Shown here piece after piece: positions 1 through 7,493 of a DNA stretch of 52,013 nucleotides. Position numbers and translations under genes: made by a program. The notes beneath the pieces are model-generated. The model worked only from the letters and a program-made list of their open reading frames with translations. It was not told the origin of the DNA and did no database searches. The stretch's first letter is position 1, and the number at the start of each line of letters is the position of its first letter. Source of the stretch: a virus; IMG/VR virus record IMGVR_UViG_3300032156_000015, positions 1 through 52,013 of that record; one strand, 5' to 3'.

Positions 1-200
1 CCTTTCCCATCATAGCCCTTACATAGCCTGGCTATAGCCACCCTATCCTCCGGTATTGAACCTTCCCTCCAGCAGTAGCAGAGTAGGTGGATATAGATGC
101 CTTCGCCCTCTATGCTCATCGTCTGGATGCGTTCGTCGGCGAGCCAGTCGGCCGGATAGAACTGGAAGGCCGGCGGCCTGATGTCTTTTTCTTCCGCCAT
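1..200 (-). CDS. DUF1376 replication protein, N-terminal part (runs off the window)
   Basis: The ATG at 200 opens a frame that stays open to base 1, giving about 66 residues. It begins MAEEKDIRPPAFQFYPADWL and continues with SIEGEGIYIHLLCYCWREGS. The F-Y-P-x-D-W-L start, a central aromatic/Cys stretch and W-R-E-G-S are the signature of DUF1376 proteins. These are the N-terminal, winged-helix-like part of many phage replication-initiation or helicase-loader proteins. The C-terminal half is outside the window, so the exact replication role is inferred. It lies 15 bases downstream of the coiled-coil gene 216-905, in the replication/recombination block. Confidence 0.7.
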   Translation of the reverse strand, partial: MAEEKDIRPPAFQFYPADWLADERIQTMSIEGEGIYIHLLCYCWREGSIPEDRVAIARLCKGYDGK

Positions 201-215
201 ATCAGCCTAACCGGT

Positions 216-905
216 CTACCTGCGCCGGACTGATATGTTCACCTTCGGCCAGACCCGGATGCCGGGGATGCCGTGCGCCTCGCCGAGCGCATCGACTACC
301 TTGCCGATCGCCACCAGGTCGATGATTTTGAATCTTCCCGGCACGAGGCTGGTATCTGTCACTTCGAACTCGTAACGCAAGGTCTCTCCGATGCCCTTTG
401 TTGCTGGCTTCGCGAAAATCGGGGCGGCGGCCAGCACCTCCGACGTCCTGGCGGCAGCGGCGTCGATGACCTTGGCGGCCTCTTCGCCCTTGCCGCTGGC
501 CTCGAGCGCTGACGCCCGCTCTACGGCCTGGGCCTCCTTGCGCGAGGTCTCCTCTAGGAGTTTTCGACGCTCGGTTTCGGCCGCCTCCCGCTTCTGCCGC
601 TCGGCCAGCCGGAAAGCCCCCACCGTATCCTTGATGATGCGCTCCGCCGCCTTCAGCGGGTCCAGGAGCTTCTTCCTGGCCTGGAAACCCTCCTGGTACG
701 CGTCATAGGCCTTTGAGACGGTCGAGTCCCAGAGCCCCCCGACCTCGTCCATGGCCCCCTTGAGCTGCTGGAGAGCCAGGCCGGCGAACTTGTCCTCCTC
801 CTCGTTCGTGACCACGATCGCCCGGGCCTTCTCCACGAGCTCCGCGACGCGGCGCTCGAGCGCCTCCATGGCCTTTTCTTGGTGCTTCAATAATGCGTTT
901 GCCAT
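216..905 (-). CDS. Coiled-coil phage protein of unknown function
   Basis: A 229-residue protein, not recognised with certainty. Residues 1-150 are heptad-rich and charged, predicting a long helical coiled coil. Residues ~175-229 form a compact beta-rich tail (LRYEFEVTDTSLVPGRFKII...). A coiled coil plus a short globular tail recalls phage Gam-like or DUF1351-like proteins found near recombination genes, but no diagnostic motif settles this. It sits between the exonuclease/annealase pair and the DUF1376 replication gene, so a role in DNA metabolism is an inference from position. Confidence 0.75.
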   Translation of the reverse strand: MANALLKHQEKAMEALERRVAELVEKARAIVVTNEEEDKFAGLALQQLKGAMDEVGGLWDSTVSKAYDAYQEGFQARKKLLDPLKAAERIIKDTVGAFRLAERQKREAAETERRKLLEETSRKEAQAVERASALEASGKGEEAAKVIDAAAARTSEVLAAAPIFAKPATKGIGETLRYEFEVTDTSLVPGRFKIIDLVAIGKVVDALGEAHGIPGIRVWPKVNISVRRR

Positions 906-938
906 TCTTTCTTTTCCTCCCTTCGATTATTTCCCGGG

Positions 939-1280
939 TCAGAAGACCCGCTTGAAAATCTCTTCCATGTCGTGGGAGCTGAGTTTGCCGATCTTCTCCT
1001 TGCCGACTGAGATCATCCTCTCCTCCAGGTCGTCGGCGAGCGTCACCACGGCGGCCAGCAGGTGCTTCAGGATCTCGGCCTTGCTCGCCCTGAGCGTCGC
1101 CTCGAGTTCAGGCTTGATCTCGGTCGTGAAAAAGGTGGCGATCAGCTCGGCCGCGCTGTTGGAGAGCTTCCAGCGAAGAACGTTGGCCAGTTCCTCTTTC
1201 GCCACCTTGACGACAGCCTCCCTCATCTCGGGAAGCGCGTCCTCGACGATTTTCTTGATTTCCTCGTCCGTCATTCCCAT
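939..1280 (-). CDS. Small helical protein of unknown function
   Basis: A 113-residue acidic, all-helical protein starting MGMTDEEIKKIVEDALPEMR. No domain was recognised. It has no cysteines, no membrane segment and no signal peptide. An AGGAGAAT-type ribosome site precedes the ATG. It is 18 bases downstream of the exonuclease gene and belongs to the same leftward transcription unit. It could be a recombination accessory protein, by position only. Confidence 0.7.
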   Translation of the reverse strand: MGMTDEEIKKIVEDALPEMREAVVKVAKEELANVLRWKLSNSAAELIATFFTTEIKPELEATLRASKAEILKHLLAAVVTLADDLEERMISVGKEKIGKLSSHDMEEIFKRVF

Positions 1281-1298
1281 TTTTTAATTCTCCTTCGG

Positions 1299-1970
1299 TT
1301 ATTTCCCGGATACGGCTGTCCGCAGCCTAAAGATATGGAGCGCGTGCCAGAAGCGCAGCCACTCGTTCGTCGTGTCCTTCTGGACGTGCTCCGAGAACCC
1401 GTCCCCATCGCCCCGCGGCAGGCTCAGCACCCTCACCCGCTCGACCTTATAGCCGTGCTCCTCCAGGGCCTTGCGGTAGGCGGCGAGCTGGACGACGTGC
1501 TCGTCGAAGATCCCCGCGCCCGTCTTGATGTCGATGATCTCCGCGAAGCCGTCGACCAGGCCGTGGAAGTCCAGCGTCCCGCCGTAGCCGTACTGCTCGG
1601 AGACGACGCCGAGCTCGACCGCGATGGGCTGGACGCCGTGGCCCTGGAGCCAGTCCATCAGCTTGAGCGCGGAGTTTTCCGCCTTCTCGATGATCGCCGG
1701 CGCCCACTCGATGAGCGTCCGCCGCGCCGGCAGGTCGCCCGTCCAGAACAGCGAGGCCGCCATGCGGTGGGCCAGGAGCCCCGCGTCGGCCATCTCGCCG
1801 ACGTAGGCGTCCATGTCGATTCCCTTCCGCCCGAGCCCCCAGGCCCACTTCACGAGCCAGGGTTTGTCGAGTACGGCCAGCACCTCGTGGACGGCCGGGA
1901 CGATCGTGCCGTCCGTCTTCCTGTAGATCGGCCTCAGCAGGGGTTTCGTCGTCAGCGGCTCAGCTCCCAT
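1299..1970 (-). CDS. PD-(D/E)XK exonuclease, Cas4/RecB-like
   Basis: A 223-residue nuclease-fold protein. The PD-(D/E)XK core is visible: E119, G-T-L-D at 131-134, the I-I-D-I-K-T-G strand at 145-151 (D147, K149), then Q-L-A-A-Y at 161-165, typical of the RecB/Cas4-like branch. Such phage enzymes resect double-stranded ends during recombination and replication. The start overlaps the end of the upstream gene (1960-2925) by 11 bases, so the two are probably made together, like exonuclease-annealase pairs in other phages. Nuclease identity is strong; the recombination role is inferred from pairing. Confidence 0.85.
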   Translation of the reverse strand: MGAEPLTTKPLLRPIYRKTDGTIVPAVHEVLAVLDKPWLVKWAWGLGRKGIDMDAYVGEMADAGLLAHRMAASLFWTGDLPARRTLIEWAPAIIEKAENSALKLMDWLQGHGVQPIAVELGVVSEQYGYGGTLDFHGLVDGFAEIIDIKTGAGIFDEHVVQLAAYRKALEEHGYKVERVRVLSLPRGDGDGFSEHVQKDTTNEWLRFWHALHIFRLRTAVSGK

Positions 1971-2925
1971 AGGGATCCCCCGGCTCTTCGCCGCCCGGGC
2001 CGCCGCCCTGGCCCTCTTCCTGCGCCAGCAGGCCCTTGAGGAAGTCGATGGCCTTCGAGGCCTCCTTCGTGTTCAGCTGGCCCGGTATCCTGCGGCCTGC
2101 GATGTCTACGCCCATTTCCTTCTGCAGGTGGAGCGCGATGTCCTCCTCGAGGATCTCCTTGTCGTAGCCGCGCTTGATGAGGCCGCGGTAAAGCTGATCG
2201 AAGAAGCCGACCTGCTTCTCCGTGACCGGTTTCGACGCCACGCCATGGCCCTGCCCGGCCGCGGGCGCCTGGGAGGTTCCGGCCGCGCCGCGCTTGCGCG
2301 TCTCGCGGTCGATATCGTCAACCTCTTGCGGGCTCACGTCCTGCACCCGGCCCTGTTTTTTCGCGTAGGCGATGATGGTCGCCGTAATGTCCTCCGGGAT
2401 GAGCCGGAGGCGCGCGTTCCTGATCGCCTTCTGCCCGCCCTTCTCGAACCAGAACGGGTCGACGGAAGCGCCGCCCTCCTTGCGCACCATCCGCGTCCAC
2501 TGGCGCTTGAGGCCGATCGCCGCGTCGAGCTCCGCCTCGCCGCCGCGCGTGTTGACGGCGACCTTCCGGCAGCGCGCCTTAAAGAGCACGTATTCCGGGT
2601 CCGTCGGGTCGATCGCGTAGCTGACGTCCTCGTCGCGCACGACGGCGCCCTTCTTCGCCATTTCCGTGACGGCCAGGTCGACACCCTTCTTCCCCAGGCC
2701 CCACACCTCCGGCCCCCCGCCCTTCGGGGCGAAGTGGTAGACGCACTTCTCGACGATGCGGCCCTCGATCTCGTCGGCGATGGCCTTGTCGTCGAGTTTG
2801 TCGAACATCGCGAAGACCGACGCCTGGTCTGGCTGCTGCGTGGCGACGGCCGTGGTCGCGTTCGCCCTCTCTGCCGGAGCGGTCACCGCGCCGCCCTCCG
2901 GTTTTTTCCCTTGGCTGGCTTCCAT
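1960..2925 (-). CDS. Putative single-strand annealing or recombination protein
   Basis: A 321-residue protein. After a low-complexity N-terminus (1-35) comes a conserved-looking core, including W-G-L-G-K-K-G-V-D-L-A ~76-86 and F-E-K-G-G-Q-K-A-I-R-N-A ~160-171. A Gly/Pro/Gln-rich linker follows and then a helical C-terminal domain (~235-300). The core resembles phage proteins that accompany Cas4-like exonucleases, and the pairing suggests a single-strand annealing protein. I do not recognise a RecT, Erf, Redbeta or Sak signature, so the function is inferred from neighbours only. It overlaps the exonuclease gene by 11 bases. Confidence 0.7.
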   Translation of the reverse strand: MEASQGKKPEGGAVTAPAERANATTAVATQQPDQASVFAMFDKLDDKAIADEIEGRIVEKCVYHFAPKGGGPEVWGLGKKGVDLAVTEMAKKGAVVRDEDVSYAIDPTDPEYVLFKARCRKVAVNTRGGEAELDAAIGLKRQWTRMVRKEGGASVDPFWFEKGGQKAIRNARLRLIPEDITATIIAYAKKQGRVQDVSPQEVDDIDRETRKRGAAGTSQAPAAGQGHGVASKPVTEKQVGFFDQLYRGLIKRGYDKEILEEDIALHLQKEMGVDIAGRRIPGQLNTKEASKAIDFLKGLLAQEEGQGGGPGGEEPGDPYGS

Positions 2926-3266
2926 GATTTTCCTCCCTTGACTTTCGCTTGAGGAGCCCTTACTCTCGTATCGCGTCCGGGCTCACTCCTCATGGGGCCC
3001 GGCGCCTTGTCTCTCTTCTTATCACCACCGCCGCCTCCCGCCGGGGGCGGCGCCTCGTCCCGGATCTCGTAGAGCGCCCGGTAGAGCGCATAGACCGACT
3101 TGGTGCCCGCCAAGGCCGCGAGCGCCGCCTCCTTCGCCTTTTCAACCAGCCGGCCGTGTTCGCGCCTGTGCGGATCGCAGCAGAACTTCATCCACGTCCG
3201 CGTCGGCCGGAAAAGCCGGCGGCAACGGGCCAGCCTGCAGGGGATCTTAGGGCTTGTCTTTTTCAA
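2883..3266 (-). CDS. Small Cys/His zinc-binding-type basic protein
   Basis: A 127-residue basic protein. The N-terminal third holds C-x4-C, an F-R-P-T-R segment and F-C-C-D-P-H-R-R-E-H, a possible zinc site. A Gly/Pro linker and a very basic C-terminal tail rich in Lys/Arg follow. The frame opens with TTG at 3266, inside the end of the ribbon-helix-helix gene. A later ATG at 3191 would remove the first cysteines, so TTG is preferred, but the start is uncertain. The 3' end overlaps the next gene by 43 bases. Nucleic-acid binding is plausible from charge and zinc-type residues; function unknown. Confidence 0.6.
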   Translation of the reverse strand: MKKTSPKIPCRLARCRRLFRPTRTWMKFCCDPHRREHGRLVEKAKEAALAALAGTKSVYALYRALYEIRDEAPPPAGGGGGDKKRDKAPGPMRSEPGRDTRVRAPQAKVKGGKSWKPAKGKNRRAAR

Positions 3267-3444
3267 GGCCCTGGCCTTTTCCGGCAGCAGACGGCAATGT
3301 GCCGGGATGCGGCTCGTAGTGCCAGGCGAGCAGCCGGCGCACGACGTTCGACATGCTCCGGCCCTCGCGCGCGGCGCTGGCCTTGAGCCGGTCGTAGAGC
3401 TCCGCGGGAATGTAAAGGCCGATATACTTGCCGTATTTTTTCAT
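3247..3444 (-). CDS. Ribbon-helix-helix DNA-binding protein
   Basis: A 65-residue protein starting MKKYGKYIGLYIPAELYDRL. The beta-strand (K-Y-I-G-L-Y-I), a first helix beginning P-A-E-L-Y-D-R-L and a second helix in R-S-M-S-N-V-V-R-R-L-L match the CopG/Arc fold. These proteins bind operators as dimers and usually repress transcription. The ATG at 3444 is chosen because GGAGGT lies 7 bases upstream; an in-frame ATG at 3498 has no such site. It is the first confident gene after the promoter near 3.7 kb, so autoregulation of the recombination operon is a reasonable inference. Confidence 0.8.
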   Translation of the reverse strand: MKKYGKYIGLYIPAELYDRLKASAAREGRSMSNVVRRLLAWHYEPHPGTLPSAAGKGQGLEKDKP

Positions 3445-3501
3445 GCGCACCTCCTTTCGTTGAAATTTTTCAAATTGTCGGCTGCCGCACTCGGTCATGG
3501 T

Positions 3502-3672
3502 CTATCTAATGCGGCTAGGGACGGAGTTATCACCGTCCGGGTTGTTGGCTGTGCGGATGATGGTTGTCCATGGCCCTTTCATCCGGTGACCGAGGTTTCC
3601 TTCTCGAGAGCTAGCACCCCGCTTGCGCGAGGTCGCCCCCATCCACCAGCCGAGTGCGGCCACCTTATTCAT
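3502..3672 (-). CDS. Possible 56-aa leader ORF just after promoter P3711
   Basis: An ATG at 3672 opens a 56-codon frame (MNKVAALGWWMGATSRKR...) ending in TAG at 3502. The ATG is only a few bases from the predicted transcription start of the promoter at 3684-3711, so the message would be nearly leaderless. No family is recognised and the sequence may be fortuitous. Otherwise the 3445-3682 stretch is an untranslated leader. Confidence 0.25.
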   Translation of the reverse strand: MNKVAALGWWMGATSRKRGASSREGNLGHRMKGPWTTIIRTANNPDGDNSVPSRIR

Positions 3673-3683
3673 TTCGTGCCTAT

Positions 3684-3711
3684 TTTATAAAACAATGATA
3701 AAGAAAGTCAA
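3684..3711 (-). promoter_or_regulatory. Sigma70-type promoter P3711
   Basis: On the minus strand, TTGACT (3711-3706), a 16-base spacer and TATAAA (3689-3684) lie in an AT-rich island. The site is just downstream of the terminator at 3742-3788, so it would start a new leftward unit: ribbon-helix-helix gene, annealase, exonuclease and replication gene. The 3445-3821 interval, which has no confident gene, holds this promoter, the terminator and the leader. Confidence 0.7.
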
Positions 3712-3741
3712 ATGTTTTTTGCCCTTATTCGACCTGTAGGC

Positions 3742-3788
3742 AAAAAAAATGCCGGGCAGGAGAGGCCCCTCGGCCCCTCCCCCCGGCG
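3742..3788 (-). terminator. Rho-independent terminator after the small-gene block
   Basis: Reading the minus strand, a GC-rich hairpin (GCCGGG...AGGGGCC, loop GAG, GGCC...CCCGGC) at 3787-3750 is followed by eight T residues (3749-3742). It starts 34 bases beyond the stop of gene 3822-4034 and lies upstream of promoter P3711. It separates the small-gene unit from the recombination unit. Confidence 0.8.
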
Positions 3789-3821
3789 TGTCCGTCATCT
3801 CCCTTCAGCGAGGCGGGCGGT

Positions 3822-4034
3822 TCAGTTCTTCTTGGGCGGCGCATAGCAATAAATGACCTCGCGCCACTCGCCCTTGAAAAGGTAGGTGGTCCGGACGAGT
3901 TTCGTCCCGCAGTCCGGACAGTAGGCGTCCTTGAGCCTGGCGGGGCAGGCGAAACGAAAAGCCACTTTGTGCCGAGGACATTTGCCCTGGGTGCCACCAA
4001 GTTTCCGGCCCGGAGAAGAATAGGCGCGGCCCAT
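3822..4034 (-). CDS. Small zinc-ribbon protein
   Basis: A 70-residue protein with C-P-R-H (~19-22), a further Cys at ~30 and C-P-D-C (~39-42), a likely single zinc ribbon, followed by a short beta-rich tail. No enzyme motif is present. It starts 1 base after the preceding gene ends and is the last gene before the terminator. Function unknown; small zinc ribbons are frequent in phage accessory regions. Confidence 0.7.
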   Translation of the reverse strand: MGRAYSSPGRKLGGTQGKCPRHKVAFRFACPARLKDAYCPDCGTKLVRTTYLFKGEWREVIYCYAPPKKN

Positions 4035-4035
4035 T

Positions 4036-4419
4036 TCAGTTGCCCCCGGTCAGGTCCTCGAGGAGCTTAAGCATCTTGTGAACTTCGATAGGGATGAGGA
4101 CTGGAGCTTTGTTTTCCCGCAGGTTCGAGGCTGCTTCGTTTGACCGCTTAAAAAGGTCCACTAATCGGGCGAAGTCTTCGGGGAGGACGTCGGCGAAGCC
4201 AACCCCTGAAATATTGAACTTGGAGACCCCCGCGTCGTAGATTGCCTCCAGGTCGACGCCATTCGCGGCCGCTAGGTCGAAGGCCTGCCTGAGCCCGAAC
4301 TGGATGCCAGCGGCGAACTGGCCGACCGGCCTGCGGCTGATGATGGCGTAGGTCGTCGCCACAAAAAGCGTCAACGCGGCATCGGCCTTTCTCTTGAGTT
4401 TTTCCTCTTCGCTTTCCAT
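4036..4419 (-). CDS. Hypothetical helical protein
   Basis: A 127-residue, mainly helical protein (MESEEEKLKRKADAALTLFV...), not recognised. A moderately hydrophobic helix at ~14-30 is too polar to be a clear membrane anchor. The start codon overlaps the DUF932 stop as TGATG, with GGAG a few bases upstream, so it is coupled to the DUF932 gene. Confidence 0.7.
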   Translation of the reverse strand: MESEEEKLKRKADAALTLFVATTYAIISRRPVGQFAAGIQFGLRQAFDLAAANGVDLEAIYDAGVSKFNISGVGFADVLPEDFARLVDLFKRSNEAASNLRENKAPVLIPIEVHKMLKLLEDLTGGN

Positions 4420-5210
4420 CAGTTCTCCTTCTTGAGAAACCCGACGACTCCGTCAAGGCTGGCCCTGCCGATGGCGTACTCGGTGGCCGGAAGGATGAAG
4501 TCGTTGACCTTCTTGTTCGCTGCGTGGTAGCCGACCAGGCTCCGGCGCTGGCCGATGACCTCGGTGACGGCTCCGTACCAGCCGCGCAGGTTCCCGCGGT
4601 CGGACTCGTAGTGGTCGCCCCGGTAGAGCGCCTCGTAGGCGGACTCCATCTGCGAGCCGGGCAGCACGCCGGCCACGACGGCCGCGCCGAAGAGCGCGAT
4701 CGCCATGGATTTCGAGAGGACGACCCCGGCCATAACCGTCATCCAGTCCGTGAGGTGCCGCATCCGCGGGGCGATCTGTCCCACGGCGTCGTCGGCCAGC
4801 CGGAGGATCTCCTCCTCGGAGAGTCGCCCCGTGTGTTTCCTGAACAGGACGACGTCGGAGTGGAAGGCCAGGTTGTCGCAGACGAACGTGTGGAAGCCGA
4901 CGCAGAGGCCGAGCGACAGCCGCTTGGCCATCGAGCTGCGGACCCCCAGGCTCGGCTCCGTGCCCTTGAGCACCGGCAGGCCGTCGGCCTTGACGTGGAG
5001 GACGGCGAACATGTCGAAGCCGTCGTTCGAGAGGCCGTACTCGCCCCGCGTGATCTCCAGGCCCTTGCGCCCCAGGGCGCCGTTGACCGCGTCCAGCACG
5101 ATCCCGTGCCGGTAGGGCCTCCAGGTGTTCGTGAAGTCGACGGCCGGGACCGCCCGGACCTCGGCCTCCGTGACCCTTGACCCGTACTTGTGCATGATAA
5201 GGTTTGCCAT
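4419..5210 (-). CDS. DUF932 phage/plasmid-like protein
   Basis: A 263-residue protein starting at the ATG at 5210, chosen because GGGAGGT lies just upstream; a longer frame to 5423 has no ribosome site. The core (W-R-P-Y-R-H-G near 31-37, F-x-A-V-L-H-V-K-A-D-G, G-F-H-T-F-V-C-D-N-L-A-F-H) fits DUF932, a family common on phages and plasmids and often near recombination genes. The biochemical function of the family is not established. It is the largest gene of the small-gene block. Confidence 0.8.
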   Translation of the reverse strand: MANLIMHKYGSRVTEAEVRAVPAVDFTNTWRPYRHGIVLDAVNGALGRKGLEITRGEYGLSNDGFDMFAVLHVKADGLPVLKGTEPSLGVRSSMAKRLSLGLCVGFHTFVCDNLAFHSDVVLFRKHTGRLSEEEILRLADDAVGQIAPRMRHLTDWMTVMAGVVLSKSMAIALFGAAVVAGVLPGSQMESAYEALYRGDHYESDRGNLRGWYGAVTEVIGQRRSLVGYHAANKKVNDFILPATEYAIGRASLDGVVGFLKKEN

Positions 5211-5484
5211 AGGAATACCTCCCAAAGCTAAAGATTCTATCGCCCCCGAAGGGGCGGTAGTTGCGTTGTGGAAAAAAGGGCGCGGACAGCCGGAAGGGGA
5301 CCGGCTAAAAAAAGGGGGTTGATGGGAGGTCCAGACGAAACAAAGCCGCCGGGCCCTCCGGGCTGACTGGCCCTTGGGACATCCGTCCGCCGCGCCCCTC
5401 GTAAGCGAATCTTGACCTGCCATCGTCGGTGCCGGACGGTCAGCCCCGGCAGACCGGGCCCCTCGGCCCGGTTTCGGCTCGCCG
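5211..5484 (-). repeat. Intergenic leader element, copy H, with UUCG hairpin
   Basis: After the stop at 5485 the minus strand begins with the GCCGAAACC box (5478-5470) and GC-rich hairpins shared with the other intergenic elements of this block. Nearer the next gene it carries a perfect CGCCCC-TTCG-GGGGCG hairpin (5256-5241). No U-run follows it, so this is probably not a terminator. The element ends in GGGAGGT before the ATG at 5210. No gene is seen here. Confidence 0.55.
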
Positions 5485-6171
5485 TCATCCGCTCCAGTGG
5501 AGCGCGTAGACGGCCTTCGTGTTCGCCGGCTTCGCCATCTCGGCCAGCACCCACTCGCACGTCTCGGCGACGACGTCGAGCGCCTCCAGGTACCACTCGA
5601 AGTCGCCCTTGTCCTTCACAATGAGATAGGTGCATTGGTCGTTGTGAAAAGCAAAGCCCGGAATGGCCGCCAGCACGGTCAGCGGCTCGTTGACGTGGAA
5701 CAGGCCCGCGATGTTCGAGAAGTCGAACTTGGCCCCTTCCTTCTCGTGCTGCGCCTTAGTCTCCAAAAACAGCCTCATCGCATCCTCGGAGCATCCGGGC
5801 GTCTTGGGGTGCGCCATGTGCGATATGCGCGACACGCTCAGCGACCCGTTCGCCTCGACGAAGGCCTTGAGCTTCGCCTGGGCCTCGCGCGCCCGCTCGA
5901 TGGCGAGCTTCCAGTTTGGAAGCACATAGTAATTGTCGCGCTCCACGCCGAAGATCTCGTAGAGCCCCGGACATCCGACGTCGGAGGCGACATGATTGAA
6001 GCCGGTTTCGTTGTAGCTCGAGCGGAAGTAGCCGATCTTAAACATGTGCTTCGGGTGCTTCGCCGAGTCGCGCTCGATCGACTGGCCGTGGTCCTCTTCG
6101 TCTTTAGAGGCGAGGACCGCCTCGTACTCTTCCTTCGACCCGTACCGATAGAGATAAACGTCTAGTCCCAT
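5485..6171 (-). CDS. Hypothetical phage protein, 'MGLDVYLYR' type
   Basis: A 228-residue soluble protein starting MGLDVYLYRYGSKEEYEAVL. Openings of this kind recur in phage and plasmid proteins of unknown function. No catalytic motif is visible. There are two W/Y-rich segments and a conserved-looking F-R-S-S-Y-N-E-T-G-F-N (~49-59). The ATG at 6171 has GGGAGGTT 5-12 bases upstream. It is preceded and followed by copies of the intergenic element. Confidence 0.75.
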   Translation of the reverse strand: MGLDVYLYRYGSKEEYEAVLASKDEEDHGQSIERDSAKHPKHMFKIGYFRSSYNETGFNHVASDVGCPGLYEIFGVERDNYYVLPNWKLAIERAREAQAKLKAFVEANGSLSVSRISHMAHPKTPGCSEDAMRLFLETKAQHEKEGAKFDFSNIAGLFHVNEPLTVLAAIPGFAFHNDQCTYLIVKDKGDFEWYLEALDVVAETCEWVLAEMAKPANTKAVYALHWSG

Positions 6172-6323
6172 GGTTGGAACCTCCCTGATAGAATTTCATC
6201 GGCCGCAGGCGCCGGTGATTGCTTGCCAGTAGGCCCGTAAAATGCGCTAGCGCATTTCCTGGGCCGGTTCTCATGAATCGGGGGGGAAGGGGCCAGGGCC
6301 GGCCCCCTCCCGTCGTGGCGGGC
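6172..6323 (-). repeat. Intergenic element, copy G, with an 18-bp palindrome
   Basis: A 152-base gap holding GC-rich inverted repeats (GGGGCCGGCCC type), a perfect 18-base palindrome AAATGCGCTAGCGCATTT (6240-6257) and the common 3' end GAATTTCATC...GGGAGGTT-like ribosome region before the ATG at 6171. The palindrome could bind a dimeric regulator or form a weak hairpin followed by T residues. Confidence 0.5.
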
Positions 6324-6677
6324 TTATTTGATGTCTCTAGGATAGGCGTAGTCACCGATGGGGACGGATTTCCGGTATGCGTCGATCCACGCCTGGACTT
6401 CGGCCTCGGCCAGTTCGAACTCGTCGCGCTTGAGCCCGGCGATGACGTCGGCCTTGAACTGCTGATGCAGCCGGAAGGCCTCCTTCTCACCCAGGCCCAT
6501 GTCCGACAGGATCGAGAGCGCCAGATCGGCCGGCCCGGAGCCGCCGTAGCCCCACTCGAAACCGTCCGGGCTGTGGCATTCGACATGCCGGAGCGGCCGC
6601 TGCCGGCCGTCCTCGTACTTGACCTTGACCTCCTGCCCGCCGACGCCGCTCCTCTTTCCCGAGTAAATCTTCTTCAT
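6324..6677 (-). CDS. DUF6166-like small phage protein
   Basis: A 117-residue protein; the ATG at 6677 is chosen because GGGAGGTT lies just upstream. The segment H-S-P-D-G-F-E-W-G-Y-G-G-S-G-P-A-D-L-A-L (~36-55) matches what I know of DUF6166, a small family of unknown function in phages and mobile elements. A helical C-terminus with two short amphipathic helices follows. The preceding gap (6678-6780) carries another copy of the intergenic element. Confidence 0.75.
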   Translation of the reverse strand: MKKIYSGKRSGVGGQEVKVKYEDGRQRPLRHVECHSPDGFEWGYGGSGPADLALSILSDMGLGEKEAFRLHQQFKADVIAGLKRDEFELAEAEVQAWIDAYRKSVPIGDYAYPRDIK

Positions 6678-6780
6678 GAGAACCTCCCTGAAGTGAAATC
6701 GGCCCACGGCCGGGACTTAGGAACCCGGCCCGTCGCCTTCCGACAGGGCCGACTATTGCAGCCCCGCCGCCTTCGGCGTT
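6678..6780 (-). repeat. Intergenic leader element, copy F
   Basis: Directly after the stop of gene 6781-7476 the minus strand reads ACGCCGAAGGCGGCGGGGC. This is followed by two more GC hairpins (CGGGCC.../GGCCG...) and a 3' end with ATTTCACTTCAGGGAGGTT before the ATG at 6677. It has the same architecture as the copies near 5.3, 8.1, 8.9, 9.3 and 9.55 kb. Confidence 0.55.
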
Positions 6781-7476
6781 TCATTCCACGTCGAACCACT
6801 TTTGGCAGGTCGCGAGCAGGGCGTTGTAGTCGCCCGATGTCGCCTCCACCTGGAAGGCGCCCATCTGCTCCTTCGACCATCCGGCCTTCCGCGCCGCCTT
6901 CATCGCCGCCCCGAGGACGGCGAACGCGTTGCCGTCCGTGCCGACCAGCTTGAGCTTCGGCCGCGCTTCGGACTTGACCTCTTCGGCCAGCGGCTCGTTT
7001 TCCTTCCACCGCCGCCATCCGTCGCCCTCGTATTTTCCGTTGAGTTCATGCTCGATAACCGCTGCGACATCGGCTGAGACATTCAGCCACTTTCTTTCCT
7101 CGCACATCTCGTAGATATTTTCGGCCTGGAACTCGTCGAGAAGATCGCCGCGCTCGGCATAATCGCCGACCAGGGCGATTCGATTGCCGGCCCAACGTCC
7201 GATAGTCCGCCTAGCAATCGCCGGATACTCCTCGGGCATGGGGCCCGGCTCCACGTTGTGCTCGGGAAACTTCCGTTCCGGCCCGTGCCAGTTCTTGTCC
7301 ATGTCGAAATCGCCGCCGCCCCTCGCTTCTGGCATGGCCGCACAGAGGACGATGAGCGCCGCTCCCGTACCCGGATAAGTCCCAAGCTGCTCGCATAGCT
7401 TGAGCCCCGCCCCCAGGTCGTGCGGATTGATGAACTCCCGCTTGTCAAGATTGACTACATACCAATACTGTCCCAT
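6781..7476 (-). CDS. Hypothetical phage protein, 'MGQYWYVVNLDKREF' type
   Basis: A 231-residue protein with two recognisable parts. The N-terminal part (1-~150) opens MGQYWYVVNLDKREFINPHD, an opening seen in several phage and plasmid proteins of unknown function. The C-terminal part (~170-231, G-T-D-G-N-A-F-A-V-L-G-A-A-M-K-A-A-R-K-A-G) also occurs as a free-standing module elsewhere, so this looks like a fusion. No catalytic residues are evident. AGGAGGT precedes the ATG at 7476. Confidence 0.75.
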   Translation of the reverse strand: MGQYWYVVNLDKREFINPHDLGAGLKLCEQLGTYPGTGAALIVLCAAMPEARGGGDFDMDKNWHGPERKFPEHNVEPGPMPEEYPAIARRTIGRWAGNRIALVGDYAERGDLLDEFQAENIYEMCEERKWLNVSADVAAVIEHELNGKYEGDGWRRWKENEPLAEEVKSEARPKLKLVGTDGNAFAVLGAAMKAARKAGWSKEQMGAFQVEATSGDYNALLATCQKWFDVE

Positions 7477-7493
7477 AGTGGACCTCCTATGTT

